Source: Orenia metallireducens (GTDB taxonomy: Bacteria > Bacillota > Halanaerobiia > Halobacteroidales > Halobacteroidaceae). From it: a DNA stretch of 58,138 nt. Positions 53,467 to 58,138 of the stretch are shown here, piece after piece. The stretch spans positions 270,276 through 328,413 of the forward strand of contig NZ_LWDV01000006.1 of NCBI RefSeq assembly GCF_001693735.1. Direction: 5' to 3'. Both the position numbers and the translations under genes were made by a program. Each line of letters starts with the position of its first letter. Within the stretch, counting starts at the first letter, position 1. The notes below the pieces were generated by a model. The model ran no database searches, was not told the DNA's origin, and saw only the letters and a program-made list of their open reading frames with translations.

Positions 53467-54672
53467 CTAAATCCCATCTAACATATTAAACATTGGTAAC
53501 ATAATCGATAAGACAATTCCTCCTACCACTATTCCTAACCCTACAATGAGCAAGGGCTCAATTAAGGAGACCATTCCATTTACTTTATTCTCCACCTCTT
53601 TCTCATAAAATCCAGATACTCTCAATAACATCTCATCTAATCTACCAGTCTCTTCACCAATCTTGACCATCTGAAGTAACATTTTGGGGAATATCCTTCC
53701 ATGCCTTAAAGGTAAAACCATACTCTCTCCTTCAGTGATAGCCTTTTTGGCCTCTAAAATATTCTCTGCCACTACCCTATTAGTCATAATCTTGGCAACT
53801 ATATCAAGGCTCTCAATAATAGGGACACCACTACTGATTAAGACACTTAAGGTTTTGCTAAAACGGGCAGTTGCTAATTTAGTACTTAAATCTCCAATTA
53901 AAGGAACCTTTAATAATAATTTATCAATATTACGCCTTCCTTGTTCTATTCTGTAGTAAGAGTAGATAGCACCTACACCTACACCAAGTATAGCTAACAC
54001 AAACCACCAATAAGAAGATAAAAAATCACTTGAAGCAAGCACAAATTCCGTAATAGCAGGTAACTCCATATCCATTCCTGCAAACATATCAACAAAGGTT
54101 GGTAATACACCTACAGTCAGAAATATAACTACAAAGACAGATACAATACTGATAATTATAGGATAAACCAATGCAGAGGTAACCTTCTGTTTCATTTCAT
54201 TCTCATTCTCCAAGTGAGCTGCCACCTCTTCTAAAGACTCATCAAGTAACCCTCCTGCCTCTCCAGCAGCTACCATACTAATAAATAGCCTAGGAAAGAC
54301 CTTCTTCTCTTCTTCTAAAGCCTTTGATAATGCCATCCCACCCTCTACCTTCTCCTTGATAGATAAAATTGTCTCTTTTAACTTTAGATTAGTGCTTTGG
54401 CTAAGTAAAATATCCAAAGACCTAACCAATGATATACCTGCATTAATCATAGTAGAAAATTGGCGACAAAAGACAGCTAAATCCTTAAGAGTAACCCTTG
54501 TAAAGGCTTTAAAATTGATATGTATATTCCTGTCTTCATATTTTTTAATACTAATTATATAATATCCTTTGTCCCTTAATCTTTTGGCTACTATTTGCTC
54601 ATTATCTGCATCCATTAATCCCTCTAAACTACTACCTTCAGTATTTCTTGCTTTATAAACAAATTCCGCCAT
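53467..54672 (-). CDS. pilC: Type IV pilus inner-membrane platform protein PilC
   Basis: The platform on which pilins are assembled. Two repeated GspF domains (about residues 67-190 and 270-393), each with the FCRQFSTMINAGISLVRSL-type start; three membrane helices near 165, 215 and 375. MAEFVYKARNTEGSSLEG is the usual N-terminus. 401 aa. ATG behind GGGAGG. It lies between pilT and pilA. Confidence 0.95.
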   Translation of the reverse strand: MAEFVYKARNTEGSSLEGLMDADNEQIVAKRLRDKGYYIISIKKYEDRNIHINFKAFTRVTLKDLAVFCRQFSTMINAGISLVRSLDILLSQSTNLKLKETILSIKEKVEGGMALSKALEEEKKVFPRLFISMVAAGEAGGLLDESLEEVAAHLENENEMKQKVTSALVYPIIISIVSVFVVIFLTVGVLPTFVDMFAGMDMELPAITEFVLASSDFLSSYWWFVLAILGVGVGAIYSYYRIEQGRRNIDKLLLKVPLIGDLSTKLATARFSKTLSVLISSGVPIIESLDIVAKIMTNRVVAENILEAKKAITEGESMVLPLRHGRIFPKMLLQMVKIGEETGRLDEMLLRVSGFYEKEVENKVNGMVSLIEPLLIVGLGIVVGGIVLSIMLPMFNMLDGI

Positions 54673-54792
54673 TGATTGCCCTCCCTTCTAAGAAGATAAC
54701 AAAATTTATTTTACCTTAATTTTAATCATTTTGTATAATATGGTATTTGCAAACGTGTAATTCACTATAATTAATGTGAACTCCTGCAAATA

Positions 54793-55851
54793 TTAGATTA
54801 AATTTTTTATATAATTAATATTATTGGCTCTATTTAAAATATCATCCCAGTTCACCTTATTCTCTTGATAGAGTTTCTTCAATGAATAGTCCATCGTATG
54901 CATTCCAGAATTCCTACTTGTTTGCATTACCGATTCAATCTGGTGAACCTTGCCTTCTCTAATCAGATTCCTAACTGCATTATTTACGATTAACAGTTCA
55001 GTAGCCAAAACCCTATTTAGACCGTTAGAGGTAGGAATTAATTGTTGAGATAATATCCCTTGTAATATCAATCCTAGTTGGGTTCTAACCTGTTGTTGAT
55101 GATGAGGAGGAAAGACATTGATAACTCTCTCGATACTCTCTGCAGCTCCATTTGTATGTAAGGTTCCTAAGACTAAGTGTCCTGTTTCTGCTGCTGTAAT
55201 TGCTGTAGAAATAGTATCTAAATCTCTCATCTCACCTACTAAAATAATATCAGGGTCTTGCCTTAATGCTGAACGTAATCCATTAGCAAAACTTAATGTA
55301 TCAGAACCTATTTCCCTTTGATTGATAATGGACTTATCATAGCGATGAACATATTCAATTGGATCTTCAAGGGTAATAATATGTCTATCTACTTTATGAT
55401 TAATAAAATTAATAATTGAAGCCAAAGTAGTTAATTTACCACTTCCAGTGGGACCAGTAACTAAGAACAACCCCCTTGGCCTTAAAGCAATCTCTTTTAA
55501 TTTTTGGGGTAATCCCAATTCGTTTAAAGGTGGAATTTTATGGGGAATTATTCTTAAAACTCCACCAGCACTACCCCTTTGGTGAAAAGCATTAACCCTG
55601 AAACGATGATCAAAACCATCACAATCTAAATGAAAAGCAAAATCGACCTCTCCCCTTTCCTTAAATATCTTCTTGTGATGTTCTTGCATCATTCCCAAAA
55701 GTAAGTTAGCCATCTTGTCTGGAGTTATTACTTCATTACCAATAGCCTTTAACTTACTATTAATTCTAGCCATAGCCTGAATACCAACAGCTAAGTGAAT
55801 ATCTAAAGCTCCCAATTTGACACCTTCTTTTAATAAATTCTCTAATCTCAT
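54793..55851 (-). CDS. pilT: Pilus retraction ATPase PilT with altered Walker A
   Basis: A hexameric ATPase that withdraws pili (twitching motility). The Asp-box, Walker B (DPDIILVGEMRD, ~199-210), and His-box (TGHLVLGTLHT) are present. Walker A reads GPTGSGKLTT: the Ser/Thr that binds Mg2+ after the Lys is Leu140 (TTA, 55432-55434). One base change from TCA (Ser) would explain it. All else looks intact, including the C-terminal region. The change should weaken ATP hydrolysis. ATG behind AAAGGAAG; it starts 14 bases after pilB. Confidence 0.92.
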   Translation of the reverse strand: MRLENLLKEGVKLGALDIHLAVGIQAMARINSKLKAIGNEVITPDKMANLLLGMMQEHHKKIFKERGEVDFAFHLDCDGFDHRFRVNAFHQRGSAGGVLRIIPHKIPPLNELGLPQKLKEIALRPRGLFLVTGPTGSGKLTTLASIINFINHKVDRHIITLEDPIEYVHRYDKSIINQREIGSDTLSFANGLRSALRQDPDIILVGEMRDLDTISTAITAAETGHLVLGTLHTNGAAESIERVINVFPPHHQQQVRTQLGLILQGILSQQLIPTSNGLNRVLATELLIVNNAVRNLIREGKVHQIESVMQTSRNSGMHTMDYSLKKLYQENKVNWDDILNRANNINYIKNLI

Positions 55852-55865
55852 AATTAGTACTTCCT

Positions 55866-57581
55866 TTACCCAATGAATTCAGGCTTTCCTAGTTGTACTT
55901 TAGTAACTCTCATTATCTCTTCTAATGTAGTAATACCTTTATTAACTTTATGCAAACCAGAGGCTTCTAGAGTAATCATCCCATTTTCTATTGCCCTTTC
56001 AGCAATATCCTCTGTTGAAGCCCCTTGTACTATCATTCTTTTTAGAATATTATCAATCTCTAAAATCTCATGAACAGCAGCTCGTCCTCTATAACCTGTA
56101 TCATTACACTCCCTACAACCTTTTCCATGATAAAAATTAATTCTATCTTTCCCTTTACCTAAATACCTTTCTAAATCCTTGTCTACTAATTTTTCTCGAG
56201 ACTTGACCTTACAATGTGGACATATTTTTCTTACTAGGCGCTGTGCTACAACTCCTACAACCGAAGATGACACTAAAAAAGGCTCTACTCCCATATCTAT
56301 TAACCTTGATAAAGCACCAGCAGCTTCATTAGTATGTAGAGTACTTAAGACTAAATGTCCAGTCAAAGCTGCGTTAATAGCAATCTTTGCTGTTTCTCTA
56401 TCACGAATCTCACCTATTAACACTATATCAGGATCTTGACGCAAAATAGCACGTAAAGCACTAGCAAAGGTCATTCCTGCTTTATCATTGGTCTGTACTT
56501 GATTAATTCCTTCTAATCTATATTCAACTGGATTCTCAACTGTAATAATATTTTCATGCTCATTATCCAGTGAATTTAATGCTGAATAAAGAGTAGTTGT
56601 TTTACCACTACCTGTAGGACCAGTGATTAGTATCATTCCATGAGGATAATTTATCATCTCTTTAAAAACTCTCAAATGTTCAGGTAAAAAACCTAAATCC
56701 TCTAAATTCAACATAAGATTACTTTTATCTAATATTCTCATAACTACTTTTTCTCCCCTAACAGTAGGTAAAGTGGATACACGCAAATCTATCTCTTTAC
56801 CATGAATAACCATTTGAATTCTACCATCTTGAGGAATTCGCCTTTCGGCTATATCTAAATCAGACATAATCTTTATTCTAGATACTAAAGCAGCTAGAAC
56901 ATTTTTGGGAATATTTATCCCATTATGTAAAAGACCATCTACTCTATATCTAACCTGTACATCGTTATCTTTTGGTTCTATATGGATATCACTTGCTCTT
57001 AACCTGACACCATCAGCTATGATATTATTCACTAGTTTCACAATAGGAGCATCATCTACCATTTCTCTTAATTCATCTTCTTTGATATCTTCTTCTTCTG
57101 CACTCTTCCATTCTGCATCAATATCATCTAGAAATTCGTTTAATATATCATTATTTCCAAAATATTTTTCTAAGACATGATTAATTTCAGTCTTAGTAGC
57201 AATAACAGGGATAACCTCACAATTAGTCTTGATTCTAATATCATCTATTGCTAGTACATCTAGCGGATCTTCCATAGCTACAGTTAAAATATTTCCTCTC
57301 TTTTTAATAGGTATAGCATGATGTCTTTGAGCTAGAGTTGATGGTATAATTTTGATTATATCTGAATCAATAACAAATTTGTTCAAATCTACTTGTGGAA
57401 TCCCTAACTGAAATTCTAATGCCTCTACTAAGTCCTGTTCACTGACTAAACCTAGCTCTTGTAAAACTCCACCTAACCGTTTATCACTCCCCTTTTGAAT
57501 CCTTAAAGCCTTATATAATTCTTCTTCTGTAATAAATCCTGCTTCAACTAAAATATCTCCTAACTTCTTCTTCTTAATCAC
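55866..57581 (-). CDS. pilB: Pilus extension ATPase PilB
   Basis: Powers pilus assembly. An MshEN domain at ~1-145 (possible c-di-GMP binding, known for some relatives), then the ATPase with intact Walker A GPTGSGKTTT (~325), Walker B DPDIVLIGEIRD, and the zinc motif CPHC ... CREC (~460-500). A frame-open ATG at 57599 would precede the ribosome site; GTG at 57581 is 7 bases behind CGGAGG and is chosen, giving 571 aa. First gene of the pil operon. The MshEN domain could link pilus extension to the EAL protein, but this is inference. Confidence 0.94.
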   Translation of the reverse strand: MIKKKKLGDILVEAGFITEEELYKALRIQKGSDKRLGGVLQELGLVSEQDLVEALEFQLGIPQVDLNKFVIDSDIIKIIPSTLAQRHHAIPIKKRGNILTVAMEDPLDVLAIDDIRIKTNCEVIPVIATKTEINHVLEKYFGNNDILNEFLDDIDAEWKSAEEEDIKEDELREMVDDAPIVKLVNNIIADGVRLRASDIHIEPKDNDVQVRYRVDGLLHNGINIPKNVLAALVSRIKIMSDLDIAERRIPQDGRIQMVIHGKEIDLRVSTLPTVRGEKVVMRILDKSNLMLNLEDLGFLPEHLRVFKEMINYPHGMILITGPTGSGKTTTLYSALNSLDNEHENIITVENPVEYRLEGINQVQTNDKAGMTFASALRAILRQDPDIVLIGEIRDRETAKIAINAALTGHLVLSTLHTNEAAGALSRLIDMGVEPFLVSSSVVGVVAQRLVRKICPHCKVKSREKLVDKDLERYLGKGKDRINFYHGKGCRECNDTGYRGRAAVHEILEIDNILKRMIVQGASTEDIAERAIENGMITLEASGLHKVNKGITTLEEIMRVTKVQLGKPEFIG

Positions 57582-58097
57582 CTTATATCCTCCGATCATT
57601 ATAAATAATTGTCTGCTTTATTTGGATTGCTTAAAGTCATAATGTTTATAATAAAAAAACCCACAAGAATACTTAAAATAAGAGTATTACTTAATGGATA
57701 TACTTATAAAATTATTAACTTATGATAATTATAACTCCATAAAAATTATCCATTTATTTATATCTTATACGGTAAAGATAAAGAATTTATAGGCTCTTCA
57801 GCTACCTTTATAAAAATAATTTGTAAAAGTAAAAAACATTTTCAATTCGCAAAAATTAGTGTACATTGTTCATTGTTGAATTAATTTATGTTTTAAAATA
57901 ATTTAATATAACATTATTTTCTTTATTAATAATCTTATTTTTATTATAAATAATTGTTTTTAATAAAAAAGTATCTAATTATTATTGTTACCACTATAAA
58001 ACAACTTTTAAAAAGCTCTTATTAATAATATATTCTATATTTAGTATTTTATTCCTCCGAGAAATAAATTTTTATGATAATAAATTAAATAATTTGT
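57582..58097. other. Intergenic region upstream of pilB
   Basis: Extremely AT-rich DNA with no gene seen on either strand. It should contain the pil operon promoter, which I could not identify with confidence. Confidence 0.5.
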
Positions 58098-58138
58098 ACA
58101 AAAAATAAAAAAACCTCTTTTTACAAAGAGAGGTTAAA
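58098..58138 (-). terminator. Terminator of a minus-strand gene beyond the window
   Basis: Stem AACCTCT / AGAGGTT with inner CTTT/AAAG pairing, followed on the minus strand by TTTTTTTATTTTTTG. The gene itself lies to the right, outside the window. Confidence 0.7.

Overview
The window looks like the chromosome of a low-GC, endospore-forming, diderm (outer-membrane) Firmicute. The sporulation genes spoIIGA, sigE, sigG and spoIIR sit next to outer-membrane machinery: a TonB-dependent receptor, TonB, and a type IV pilus secretin. This combination, the very AT-rich intergenic DNA and the low-GC clostridia-like gene content suggest Halanaerobiales (an Orenia/Halobacteroides-like organism). That placement is inference; no rRNA is present to confirm it.

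Layout, left to right. Almost everything is on the minus strand, so transcription runs right to left. 0-7 kb: an EAL-domain c-di-GMP protein with a very clear sigma-A promoter, tRNA-Arg(CCT), a chemotaxis receptor fused to hemerythrin, a YkvI-type membrane protein, a TPR protein and small plus-strand ORFs. 7.6-11.5 kb: a UDG-like protein, nrdR, a 47-aa ORF, a ymxH/ylmC PRC-barrel gene, spoIIR and sigG. 11.9-13.4 kb: plus-strand LysM protein and an XRE/ImmA-type pair. 13.5-21 kb: a vitamin B12 uptake island with two cobalamin riboswitches, btuF-btuC-btuD plus an MscS-like channel behind one and btuB-tonB behind the other. 22-24 kb: sigE and spoIIGA. 23.9-42.4 kb: the division and cell-wall (dcw) cluster, transcribed rsmH-ftsL-pbp-murE-murF-mraY-murD-ftsW-murG-murB-murA-ddl-ftsQ-ftsA-ftsZ. 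mraZ and murC are not there. 42.7-45 kb: a conserved unknown protein, a 39-aa cationic peptide gene on the plus strand and a two-gene LysO-type transporter. 45.2-57.6 kb: a type IV pilus cluster, transcribed pilB-pilT-pilC-pilA-pilD-(pilX-like)-pilM-pilN-pilO-pilP-pilQ.

How the parts fit. The dcw genes make lipid II and the divisome; ftsZ is followed by spoIIGA-sigE, whose likely Spo0A box lies just behind the ftsZ terminator. SpoIIR (forespore signal) and SpoIIGA (protease) together activate pro-sigma-E, and sigG follows in the forespore. The B12 island separates sigE from sigG, which commonly adjoin in Clostridia.

Most notable: the pilus cluster carries apparent lesions. The pilX-like gene has two frameshifts and an in-frame stop, and PilT has Leu in place of the Walker A Ser/Thr. 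Other points of interest are a secretin with C-terminal LysM domains, a possible double-glycine peptide, three TTGACA boxes phased at 11 bp, several families of short dispersed repeats, and recurrent strong Shine-Dalgarno sites followed by AUU/AUA. I saw no CRISPR array, prophage or complete insertion sequence.
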